Shown: positions 1-5,163, counted from the first letter of the stretch. The stretch: 5,163 bases of DNA from Pseudomonadota bacterium (GCA_023416545.1 JAEZHO010000421.1:1-5163); one strand, 5' to 3'. The notes: generated by a model from the letters alone, not told the origin. Numbers and translations: made by a program.

Positions 1-24
1 TGGGGTCGAGACGAGGGGCAACCC

Positions 25-2319
25 ATGAGAGCGCAAGACGCAACGACGCTTCCGACGGATGTCTACCTGTCCTTCGTGACGTCGCTGTTTGGAAACCGCG
101 GGACACTGATTACCGGCGTGGTGGTGCATGTCGTCTGGTGCGCTATTGTCTACAGCTATACGAAGTCCAACTTCTATCTCTATGCTGCGGCGGGTTTCCC
201 GCTCGTATTCGCCTACCGTTATTTCGATTTCCTGAAGTTCGACAAGGTCGACAAGACGACCCTGACCCGCAAGGAGATTGCCGGCTGGGAGCGCCGTTAT
301 GTCCTCGGGGCGGCGATGACTGCGCTCCTTCTGGGGACGACGAGCGGCCACGGCATGCTGGTCCTCAAGGACAGCTTCGTAGCCTTCACGTGCATCGCCA
401 TGACAATGGGGTCGATGATGTCGATCGTCGGCCGCAACTACGGCTCGCGCTACGCCGTGGATTTCCAGACGTTCGGCTGTTGCGTTCCCATCGTCGTGGC
501 CTGCGTGGCGAGCGGCGATACACATCTTGCGGCGATGTCCCTGCTGCTCATACCGTTCGCCCTTACGACCCGTTCCATGGCCACCGGCGTCAGGGAATTT
601 CTCTACGAGAACGTGCTGGCGGCGCGAAAAATCCGCCTGATCGCCAATCGGTTCGACCTCGCGCTCACGACCATCGCGCACGGCCTCATCATGCTGGATA
701 GGGATGGCCGGATCGAGGTGGCCAACCGTCGTGCCTGCGACCTGCTGGGCCTGTCCGATGCCGCCGAGATCCAGGGTCTCCCCCTGGTCGGCGTGCTGGA
801 ATCCCATAACGGCTACCGCCGCACCAGGGTGGTGAGCGAAGTCCGCCGATTGCTGGGCGGCCACGTGGACCGTACGGTCTTCCAGCTCAAGAAGGGCCTG
901 CACGTTGAATTCTCCGCCAGCCGGCGCGAGGATGGAGGCGTCGTCCTGATTTTCGAGGACGTGAGCGCCCGTATCGATGCGGAAGCGCAGATCCTGCACA
1001 TGGTCCAGTTCGACGCATTGACGGGACTACGCAACCGGGCGCACTTTGCCGCGATGGCGAGGACCGAACTCGAACGGCGGCCGCCAGACAGCCTCGCCGC
1101 TCTCGTCGTGCTGGATGTCGAAGACTTCAAACACGTCAACGACCTGAGGGGCCATGTGGTCGGCGACCGACTCCTGGCGGCGATCGCATCCCGGCTGTCG
1201 GCGCAAGCAGGCCCCGATCTCCTCACCGGGCGACTGGTGGGCGACGAGTTCACCCTTTTCGTGATGGCCGAGGATCGTCCGCAACTGGAGGCCCACGTCC
1301 GCAGGGTTCACGAGGAGATCCAGAAGGCCTACCAGCTTCCTGACCTTCGTATCCAGGTCTCCGTCAACAGCGGCGCCATCGCGGCACGCGCAGACCAATT
1401 CGACATGGAGACATGGCTGATCAAGGCCGACCTCGCCCTCAGCGACGCGCAGTTGCGGGGCCACGGTTCGCTCTCCTTCTTCCGTCCCGAGATGGATGCC
1501 CGCTACGTCGAGGAGCAGAAGCTGCGCGCGGCGTTGCGGCAGGTGGTCTCGGACGAGGGCCTGCATGTGGTCTACCAGCCCATGTACACGCTCGACGGCA
1601 GCCGGATCGAATGCATGGAGGCACTGGTACGCTGGGATCATCCCGAAAAGGGTACGATCGCGCCCAACGTCTTCATCCCGATGGCGGAGGAGATGGGCAT
1701 CATCTCCAGGATCACGCATTTCGTCCTCGAACGCGCAAGCCGCGACTGCGCGGGCTGGGAACAGCCGGCCGCCGTCTCCGTCAACCTTTCCGTCCACGAC
1801 CTCATGACGCCGGACTTCGTGGGCGACGTATTGCGGATACTGGCACGCAACGGCCTGCCGCCGACGCGCCTTCACGTAGAATTGACGGAAAGCTGCTTCA
1901 TCGACGATCCCGTTGCCGTCAGCGACATCCTTTATCAACTGCGGGAGGAAGGCGTCACGATCGCGATCGATGATTTCGGCACCGGGTTCTCCAGTCTCAG
2001 CTACCTGAGCGCCCTGCCGCTCGATATCGTCAAGGTCGATCGGGCTTTCATCCGCGACATCAACCACAATCCGCGACAGACCAAGCTCCTTCGCGGAATC
2101 ACGCTCTTGTCCCGGGATTTGGGGCTTCAGATCGTGATGGAGGGCGTCGAAACGCAGGAACAGCTCATGCTGATCAGCGACAATCGCTTCGCCGACCTGA
2201 TCCAGGGTTACGTCTTTGCGCCGCCGGTGGATGCGGATACCGCAGCCGGGATGCTACGCATCGGCAGCCAGCCTCAGGCCCTGAAGGCATCCCGAAAGCG
2301 TCTAAAGCCGGTGAAGTGA
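25..2319 (+). CDS. Membrane-anchored PAS-GGDEF-EAL protein (c-di-GMP turnover, probably a phosphodiesterase)
   Basis: This 764-residue protein should control cyclic di-GMP at the inner membrane. The first ~185 residues hold about six hydrophobic segments (roughly 28-45, 50-67, 92-112, 117-135, 150-163, 166-181), an unnamed sensor or anchor. A PAS-like domain follows (about 208-315, with HGLIMLDRDGRIEVAN). The GGDEF domain starts at DALTGLRNR (330-338) and keeps D364, N372 and D381, but its signature reads VGDEF (405-409), and no RxxD inhibitory site lies before it. The EAL domain (about 505-745) keeps E532-A-L, N587, E619, E622, D649-D650, K670, E706 and QGY at 727-729, so hydrolysis of c-di-GMP to pGpG looks likely. 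The GGDEF half may be a weak cyclase or a GTP-binding regulator. The ATG at 25 follows GAGGGG (13-18) at good spacing. Architecture is certain; net activity is inferred. Confidence 0.95.
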   Translation: MRAQDATTLPTDVYLSFVTSLFGNRGTLITGVVVHVVWCAIVYSYTKSNFYLYAAAGFPLVFAYRYFDFLKFDKVDKTTLTRKEIAGWERRYVLGAAMTALLLGTTSGHGMLVLKDSFVAFTCIAMTMGSMMSIVGRNYGSRYAVDFQTFGCCVPIVVACVASGDTHLAAMSLLLIPFALTTRSMATGVREFLYENVLAARKIRLIANRFDLALTTIAHGLIMLDRDGRIEVANRRACDLLGLSDAAEIQGLPLVGVLESHNGYRRTRVVSEVRRLLGGHVDRTVFQLKKGLHVEFSASRREDGGVVLIFEDVSARIDAEAQILHMVQFDALTGLRNRAHFAAMARTELERRPPDSLAALVVLDVEDFKHVNDLRGHVVGDRLLAAIASRLSAQAGPDLLTGRLVGDEFTLFVMAEDRPQLEAHVRRVHEEIQKAYQLPDLRIQVSVNSGAIAARADQFDMETWLIKADLALSDAQLRGHGSLSFFRPEMDARYVEEQKLRAALRQVVSDEGLHVVYQPMYTLDGSRIECMEALVRWDHPEKGTIAPNVFIPMAEEMGIISRITHFVLERASRDCAGWEQPAAVSVNLSVHDLMTPDFVGDVLRILARNGLPPTRLHVELTESCFIDDPVAVSDILYQLREEGVTIAIDDFGTGFSSLSYLSALPLDIVKVDRAFIRDINHNPRQTKLLRGITLLSRDLGLQIVMEGVETQEQLMLISDNRFADLIQGYVFAPPVDADTAAGMLRIGSQPQALKASRKRLKPVK

Positions 2320-2347
2320 TCCGGGCCGGACGCGTCCAATCCCTAAA

Positions 2348-2370
2348 ATTTTAACCATGTTTGTTAAAAT
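2348..2370. promoter_or_regulatory. Perfect inverted repeat containing TTAACCAT (operator-like)
   Basis: Arms ATTTTAAC (2348-2355) and GTTAAAAT (2363-2370) match perfectly around a 7-base spacer, CATGTTT. TTAACCAT at 2351-2358 is the half-site form of the CtrA motif known from Caulobacter and rhizobia, and each arm presents TTAAC on opposite strands. It lies 29 bases after the stop of the GGDEF-EAL gene and about 80 bases before the next start, in an A+T-rich patch of otherwise G+C-rich DNA. A CtrA or other dimeric regulator site is the leading reading; a weak A+T-rich hairpin terminator is the alternative. Confidence 0.5.
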
Positions 2371-2416
2371 ATCGTCTTATCACGACGGTTGATTCTCCGC
2401 AGCGGGCAAACTCAGA

Positions 2417-2432
2417 TTAACTTCTCGTTAAC
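2417..2432 (+). promoter_or_regulatory. Putative CtrA-binding site (TTAA-N7-TTAAC)
   Basis: TTAA at 2417-2420, seven bases (CTTCTCG), then TTAAC at 2428-2432 is an exact match to the CtrA consensus of alphaproteobacteria. It ends four bases before the Shine-Dalgarno sequence and 20 bases before the ATG of the acyltransferase-like gene. If the box served as a -35 element, transcription would begin at or past the start codon, so repression of a promoter further upstream fits better than classical activation. A GANTC sequence (GATTC, 2391-2395), the target of the CcrM cell-cycle methylase, lies just upstream. No binding evidence is available from sequence alone. Confidence 0.55.
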
Positions 2433-2435
2433 GCT

Positions 2436-2442
2436 GAGGAGA
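2436..2442 (+). promoter_or_regulatory. Ribosome binding site of the FeeM-like gene
   Basis: GAGGAGA lies 10 bases before the ATG at 2453 and decides that start. A nearer ATG at 2443 almost touches the motif and opens only a five-codon frame (MLLHA) that stops at 2460, so it is not the gene start. The next methionine in the real frame is residue 58, inside the conserved fold. Confidence 0.75.
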
Positions 2443-2452
2443 ATGCTGTTAC

Positions 2453-3196
2453 ATGCATAACAATAATGTCGTTGCGAACGAGCCATTTGGAAAGAAGCTA
2501 CTCTCCATCCTGGACGCCGTCGAATACCGGCGCATCGAAAGCCAGGAAGATTTTGAAGACATTGCCCGCCTGCGCTACAAGTCCTACCAGGAGCGAGGGG
2601 TCCTGCCGCTTTCGGCAAGCAGCATGCTCGACGAGGTCGACTTCGATGACCACGCTTATGTTTTCGGAGTCTATCTCTATGAGGAACTCGTCAGCACCAT
2701 AAGGGTGCACCACGTGACCCCCTCGCACCGGGTGAGCCAGTCGTCCGGCATATTTCCGGATGCCGTCAACGCCTTCCTCGACGCAGGCATGACGCTGATC
2801 GACCCGGCGAGACTCGCCATCGATCCGGAACTGGACGACGAACGCTCCGCGCTGCCTTTCCTGACCGTAAGGCCGACGATCATGGCTGCGATATATTTCA
2901 ACGCGGACCGCATGCTCCAGCACATACGCCCTGCCCATTCGGCCTTCTATCGACGCTATTTCTACGCCGATACTGTCGTGCCGCCGACCTTCGCCAGCAT
3001 CTACGGCTTCGATCTGACGCTGCTCGCGTCACGAACGCGCGAGATCCGGACCCGCCTTATGACGCGCTTTCCGATATACGAATCGCAGGCCTACGAGCGC
3101 CGTCTCATGTTCGACCGGTCGCCGCTCAGCGGCACCGCTCCGCTGACCATCCTGCCGACGGCACGGATGGCCTCCCAGCATGCCTTCCCCAACTGA
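2453..3196 (+). CDS. FeeM/LuxI-like N-acyltransferase (putative N-acyl amino acid synthase)
   Basis: The 247-residue soluble protein looks like the GNAT-fold acyl synthases that include FeeM-type N-acyl amino acid synthases and LuxI-type homoserine lactone synthases. These enzymes move an acyl chain from an acyl carrier protein or CoA to an amino group. Supporting motifs in order: the helix DFEDIARLRYKSYQERGV (33-50); the acidic D60-x-x-D63 stretch; the strand STIRVHHV (81-88) with R84; DPARLAIDP (117-125), which sits where LuxI proteins have an ExSR-type motif; and a C-terminal half with FLTVRP (136-141) and HSAFYRRYF (162-170). No signal peptide or membrane helix is seen, and no LuxR-type gene lies in the window. 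A GC-rich hairpin follows the stop and a CtrA-like box precedes the start. Family level is fairly secure; substrate and product are not known. Confidence 0.75.
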   Translation: MHNNNVVANEPFGKKLLSILDAVEYRRIESQEDFEDIARLRYKSYQERGVLPLSASSMLDEVDFDDHAYVFGVYLYEELVSTIRVHHVTPSHRVSQSSGIFPDAVNAFLDAGMTLIDPARLAIDPELDDERSALPFLTVRPTIMAAIYFNADRMLQHIRPAHSAFYRRYFYADTVVPPTFASIYGFDLTLLASRTREIRTRLMTRFPIYESQAYERRLMFDRSPLSGTAPLTILPTARMASQHAFPN

Positions 3197-3198
3197 CC

Positions 3199-3212
3199 GC
3201 CCCTCCGGGGGC
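3199..3212 (+). terminator. Short GC hairpin with UNCG-type loop after the FeeM-like gene
   Basis: GCCCC (3199-3203) pairs with GGGGC (3208-3212) around TCCG, giving a C(UCCG)G tetraloop of the very stable UNCG class in RNA. It starts two bases after the stop codon. It is followed by CCCTTCCCC, not a T-run, so it is not a textbook intrinsic terminator; it may aid termination or protect the mRNA 3' end. Confidence 0.35.
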
Positions 3213-3235
3213 CCCTTCCCCACAAGGTGGCATTG

Positions 3236-3255
3236 CGCTTTGTGGCCGCTTTGTG
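3236..3255. repeat. Tandem 9-bp direct repeat CGCTTTGTG, 11-bp period
   Basis: CGCTTTGTG occurs at 3236-3244 and again at 3247-3255, so the copies are spaced by about one helical turn on the same face of the DNA. This arrangement is common for sites bound by tandem regulator subunits. It lies about 115 bases before the cytochrome oxidase subunit IV start. No regulator can be named and chance duplication is possible. Confidence 0.35.
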
Positions 3256-3274
3256 TAAGGCCAGAATCCGACGA

Positions 3275-3307
3275 GACCGGCCTCCGGCAATTTGCCCGGG
3301 GCCGGTC
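3275..3307 (+). other. Long GC-rich hairpin upstream of the oxidase subunit IV gene
   Basis: GACCGGCC (3275-3282) pairs perfectly with GGCCGGTC (3300-3307). The stem continues inward through a T-G wobble and a C-G pair, one C-C mismatch, then GGC/GCC, closing on an AATTT loop (3289-3293). It ends about 60 bases before the start codon and has no following T-run. It could be a terminator-like element for the gene before, or a structured 5' leader of the gene after. No known riboswitch was recognised. Confidence 0.45.
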
Positions 3308-3356
3308 CGGAAGGTTTCAGTGACCGCACCGAAAAGGTGGACGGATCGGTCGAATC

Positions 3357-3362
3357 AGGGAG
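3357..3362 (+). promoter_or_regulatory. Ribosome binding site of the oxidase subunit IV gene
   Basis: AGGGAG ends seven bases before the ATG at 3370. The frame is open back to a TTG at 3292, and another in-frame ATG lies at 3412, but only 3370 has a good Shine-Dalgarno match. Confidence 0.75.
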
Positions 3363-3369
3363 ACGACGA

Positions 3370-3594
3370 ATGGACAACCACAACAGCGCTCCAGTCGAGA
3401 CGGGTGCTTCCATGGACTATGCGGAGCACGAGCAGACCTACAACATGTTCCTCTCGCTGACCAAGTGGGGCACCATGTGCCTGGTGGTTCTGATGATCGC
3501 CATGGCGGCCGGCTTCTTCGGCGGCCTGGGCTTCTTCGGCGCCCTCATTGTCTTCCTCGTCCTCAACGCCGCCGGCGCCTTCCTGCTTCGCTGA
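3370..3594 (+). CDS. aa3-type cytochrome c oxidase subunit IV (small bacterial type)
   Basis: This 74-residue protein is a small accessory subunit of the inner-membrane aa3 cytochrome c oxidase. The N-terminal soluble part carries the family's typical stretch, MDYAEHEQTYNMFLSLTKW (15-33), in which H20, T23-Y24 and the TKW end stand out. It is followed by a hydrophobic C-terminal region (about 35-72, rich in Gly, Ala and Phe) that forms one long or two short membrane segments. Length is normal for the family. The main oxidase genes are not in the window. The gene sits 74 bases before pntAA in the same direction, an arrangement I recall from Rhizobiales, so shared transcription is possible, though a hairpin lies between. 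Its exact role in the oxidase is poorly defined in the family. Confidence 0.88.
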   Translation: MDNHNSAPVETGASMDYAEHEQTYNMFLSLTKWGTMCLVVLMIAMAAGFFGGLGFFGALIVFLVLNAAGAFLLR

Positions 3595-3617
3595 TTCCTC
3601 CGTCGACATGATCGCGG

Positions 3618-3642
3618 GACAGGTATGGTCTTCATGCCTGTC
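3618..3642 (+). other. 10-bp-stem hairpin between oxidase subunit IV and pntAA
   Basis: GACAGGTATG (3618-3627) pairs with CATGCCTGTC (3633-3642) through one T-G wobble around a GTCTT loop. It sits 24 bases after the upstream stop and 26 bases before the pntAA start. GGGGG follows rather than a T-run, so a classical intrinsic terminator is unlikely. It may be an mRNA-stabilising or attenuating structure, or a DNA operator of the form GACAGG-N13-CCTGTC. Confidence 0.45.
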
Positions 3643-3668
3643 GGGGGCACGGATGTGAGGGGTATTTT

Positions 3669-4958
3669 ATGACAAGAACTATTTTCGTTCCTCGCGAAGG
3701 GGCAGGCGAGGAACGGGTTGCCGCCTCGCCGGACACGGTGAAGCGGCTTTCCGCCATGGGCTTCCTGGTCGTCGTCGAGGCAGGCGCCGGAACGGCGTCG
3801 GGCATCCTCGACGCCGACTTCGAGGCGACAGGCGCACGCATCGGCCGGGCCGCCGACGCCGCGACCGCGGACGTGATCCTCAAGGTGAACCGGCCGACCT
3901 CGGCCGAGATCGCCGGCTACCGGTCCGGTGCCGCCGTCTTCGCCACCATGGACCCCTACGGCAACGAGGCGGCCCTTGCGGAAATGGCGCGTGCCGGCCT
4001 CACCGCCTTCGCCATGGAACTCATGCCGCGCATCACCCGCGCCCAGACCATGGACGTGCTTTCCTCGCAGGCCAACCTTGCCGGCTACCGCGCCGTCATC
4101 GACGCGACGCATGAATATGGCCGCGCCATGCCGATGATGATGACCGCCGCCGGCACCGTTCCGGCCGCCAAGGTCTTCGTGATGGGCGCAGGCGTCGCCG
4201 GACTGCAGGCAATCGCCACCGCCCGCCGTCTCGGCGCCGTGGTCTCCGCGACCGACGTCCGTCCCGCTGCGAAGGAACAGGTCGCCTCGCGCGGCGCCAA
4301 GTTCATCGCGGTCGAGGACGACGAGTTCAAGGCCGCCGAAACCGCGGGCGGCTATGCCAAGCAGATGTCGGAAGCCTATCAGGCCAAGCAGGCGGCCCTG
4401 GTGGCAGACCATATCGCCAAGCAGGACATCGTCATCACCACCGCCCTCATTCCCGGCCGGCCGGCCCCGCGTCTCGTCACGCGCGCCATGCTCGCCGCCA
4501 TGAAGCCGGGCTCCGTCGCCGTCGACCTCGCGGTCGAGCGGGGCGGCAATATCGAGGGCTCCGTCAAGGGCTCGATCGCCACGGTCGAGGGCGTCCGGGT
4601 CATCGGCTATGCCAACGTGCCGGGCCGCGTCGCGGCCTCCGCTTCCGCCCTCTATGCCAAGAACCTCTTCGCCTTCCTCGAAACCATGGTCTCCAAGGAA
4701 AGCAAGGAATTCGCGATCAACCCGGACGATGAACTGGTCAAGGCGACCATGCTGACCCATGGCGGAAAGGTGGTTCACCCCGCCTTCGCCGAGGCGGTCG
4801 CATCGCTTGCGGCCCCGGCATCGCCCGCAGCCGCGGCGCCCGCCCGCAAGCCGGCCAAGACCGAGGCTCCGGCCTCCGGCGAAGCCGAAGCGGACAAGCC
4901 GAAGCGGACGCGCAAGAAGGCCGAGGCGGCAACGCCGGACAAGAAAGAGGGGCTGTGA
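3669..4958 (+). CDS. pntAA: Proton-translocating NAD(P) transhydrogenase subunit alpha part 1 (NAD(H)-binding domain I)
   Basis: The soluble NAD(H)-binding domain I of transhydrogenase works with membrane domain II and NADP(H)-binding domain III to drive NADH + NADP+ to NAD+ + NADPH with the proton gradient. The 429-residue protein has the family signature RITRAQTMDVLSSQANLAGY (121-140), where R121, Q126, D129 and S132 appear to match the nucleotide-site residues of the Rhodospirillum rubrum enzyme. MMMTAAGTVP (156-165) follows, then the Rossmann loop GAGVAG (173-178), ending in D196-V-R for the NAD ribose. Residues from about 381 form an Ala/Pro/Lys-rich, probably disordered tail, making it longer than the roughly 380-residue R. 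rubrum protein. GAGGGG (3657-3662) lies six bases before the ATG. The split alpha subunit is the alphaproteobacterial form; E. coli PntA is one chain. Confidence 0.96.
   Translation: MTRTIFVPREGAGEERVAASPDTVKRLSAMGFLVVVEAGAGTASGILDADFEATGARIGRAADAATADVILKVNRPTSAEIAGYRSGAAVFATMDPYGNEAALAEMARAGLTAFAMELMPRITRAQTMDVLSSQANLAGYRAVIDATHEYGRAMPMMMTAAGTVPAAKVFVMGAGVAGLQAIATARRLGAVVSATDVRPAAKEQVASRGAKFIAVEDDEFKAAETAGGYAKQMSEAYQAKQAALVADHIAKQDIVITTALIPGRPAPRLVTRAMLAAMKPGSVAVDLAVERGGNIEGSVKGSIATVEGVRVIGYANVPGRVAASASALYAKNLFAFLETMVSKESKEFAINPDDELVKATMLTHGGKVVHPAFAEAVASLAAPASPAAAAPARKPAKTEAPASGEAEADKPKRTRKKAEAATPDKKEGL
4941..4950 (+). promoter_or_regulatory. Ribosome binding site of pntAB inside the end of pntAA
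   Basis: The purine-rich AAGAAAGAGG lies seven bases before the ATG at 4958. The pntAA stop and pntAB start share one base in TGATG, pointing to translational coupling. Another in-frame ATG at 4973 has a weaker upstream match. Confidence 0.65.
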
Positions 4959-5163
4959 TGGCGAGCGAGATTATGAATTCGGCTCTTGATCGTCTCGACC
5001 AGGCGGTCGAGGCGGTCCGGGTTGCGGCGGAACAGGCCCCCGAGGCGGTCGCGCAGGCGGCCCACGGCGTGTCCGGCGGCGCGATCGATCCCTTCGTCTT
5101 CAGGCTGGCGATCTTCGTTTTGTCGATCTTCGTCGGCTATTACGTCGTCTGGTCGGTGACGCC
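4958..5163 (+). CDS. pntAB: NAD(P) transhydrogenase subunit alpha part 2, 3' end beyond the window
   Basis: This is the small membrane subunit carrying the first helices of transhydrogenase domain II, the proton channel part. Only 68 full codons are present; the window ends inside the gene. Residues 44-69, beginning DPFVFRLAIF and continuing through FVGYYVVWSVTP, match the well-conserved first transmembrane helix of PntAB. Before it lies a 43-residue hydrophilic, Ala/Glu/Val-rich stretch, including LDRLDQAVEAVRVAAEQ (10-26), likely helical and longer than the short N-terminus I recall for R. rubrum PntAB. The reading frame overlaps the pntAA stop by one base, so the two parts are probably made in a coupled way. 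The pntB gene is expected just after the window. An ATG five codons in is a possible alternative start. Confidence 0.9.
   Translation, partial: MASEIMNSALDRLDQAVEAVRVAAEQAPEAVAQAAHGVSGGAIDPFVFRLAIFVLSIFVGYYVVWSVT

Noticed and set aside
1027..2067. Long antisense open frame within the GGDEF-EAL gene
   Set aside because: It mirrors a strongly supported domain-coding region; the translation has no recognisable fold and arises from codon bias in G+C-rich DNA.
2328..2337. Ten-base palindrome GGACGCGTCC after the GGDEF-EAL stop
   Set aside because: With a loop allowed only three base pairs remain and no T-run follows; not a supportable terminator.
2361..2417. Sigma-70-like promoters for the FeeM-like gene (TTGTTA or TTGATT as -35)
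   Set aside because: Neither is paired with a convincing -10 at 16-18 bases, so no start site can be placed from sequence.
2443..2460. Five-codon frame MLLHA overlapping the start of the FeeM-like gene
   Set aside because: Its ATG sits almost on the Shine-Dalgarno motif, too close for initiation; a leader peptide cannot be supported.
3603..3629. Possible promoter TCGACA-N15-TATGGT for pntAA
   Set aside because: The -35 match is fair but spacing is short and the -10 is poor; it also overlaps the hairpin, so it is no better than chance.
3608..3658. Sixteen-codon frame (MIAGQVWSSCLSGARM) before pntAA
   Set aside because: No ribosome binding site, reads through the hairpin, and has no recognisable content.
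3438..4778. 446-codon antisense open frame across oxidase subunit IV and pntAA
   Set aside because: It lies opposite two clearly conserved genes, is rich in Gly/Asp/His/Arg in the manner of a shadow frame, and has no domain signature.
4959..5060. Repeated GAGGCGGTC/CAGGCGGTC words at the start of pntAB
   Set aside because: They follow from Ala/Val/Glu/Gln-rich coding with biased codons; spacing is irregular and no separate repeat element is needed.

Overview
The window is G+C-rich chromosomal DNA of alphaproteobacterial type, most likely Rhizobiales and probably Rhizobiaceae. Three things suggest this: a split-alpha proton-translocating transhydrogenase (pntAA, pntAB), a detached small aa3-type cytochrome c oxidase subunit IV just upstream of it, and CtrA-type sequences (TTAA-N7-TTAAC and TTAACCAT) in the one A+T-rich intergenic gap. 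The assignment rests on sequence character and synteny from memory, not on a database search. All genes read on the + strand and look intact; only the last one is cut by the window edge.

Layout. 25-2319: a 764-residue membrane-anchored c-di-GMP protein (about six TM helices, PAS, GGDEF, EAL) with a degenerate VGDEF motif and an apparently complete EAL catalytic set. 2320-2452: an A+T-rich regulatory gap holding a perfect 8-bp inverted repeat that contains TTAACCAT, a GANTC site, and a perfect TTAA-N7-TTAAC box four bases before a Shine-Dalgarno sequence. 2453-3196: a 247-residue acyltransferase-like protein resembling FeeM-type N-acyl amino acid synthases and LuxI-type synthases. 3197-3369: a gap with a short UNCG-loop hairpin after the stop, a 9-bp direct repeat at 11-bp period, and a long GC-rich hairpin. 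3370-3594: the 74-residue cytochrome oxidase subunit IV. 3595-3668: a short gap with a 10-bp-stem hairpin. 3669-4958: pntAA. 4958 to the end: pntAB, overlapping pntAA by one base and truncated by the window; pntB would be expected next.

How the genes may work together. The right half is respiratory and redox: subunit IV belongs to the terminal oxidase, and Pnt uses the proton gradient to make NADPH from NADH. The left half is signalling: a c-di-GMP turnover protein followed by an acyl-transfer enzyme whose upstream region looks like a cell-cycle (CtrA) target. The most notable point is this possible CtrA control of an orphan FeeM/LuxI-like synthase next to a c-di-GMP gene; CtrA activity is itself tied to c-di-GMP in alphaproteobacteria. 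I found no mobile elements, CRISPR arrays, tRNA or rRNA genes, and no clear evidence of a wholly new system.
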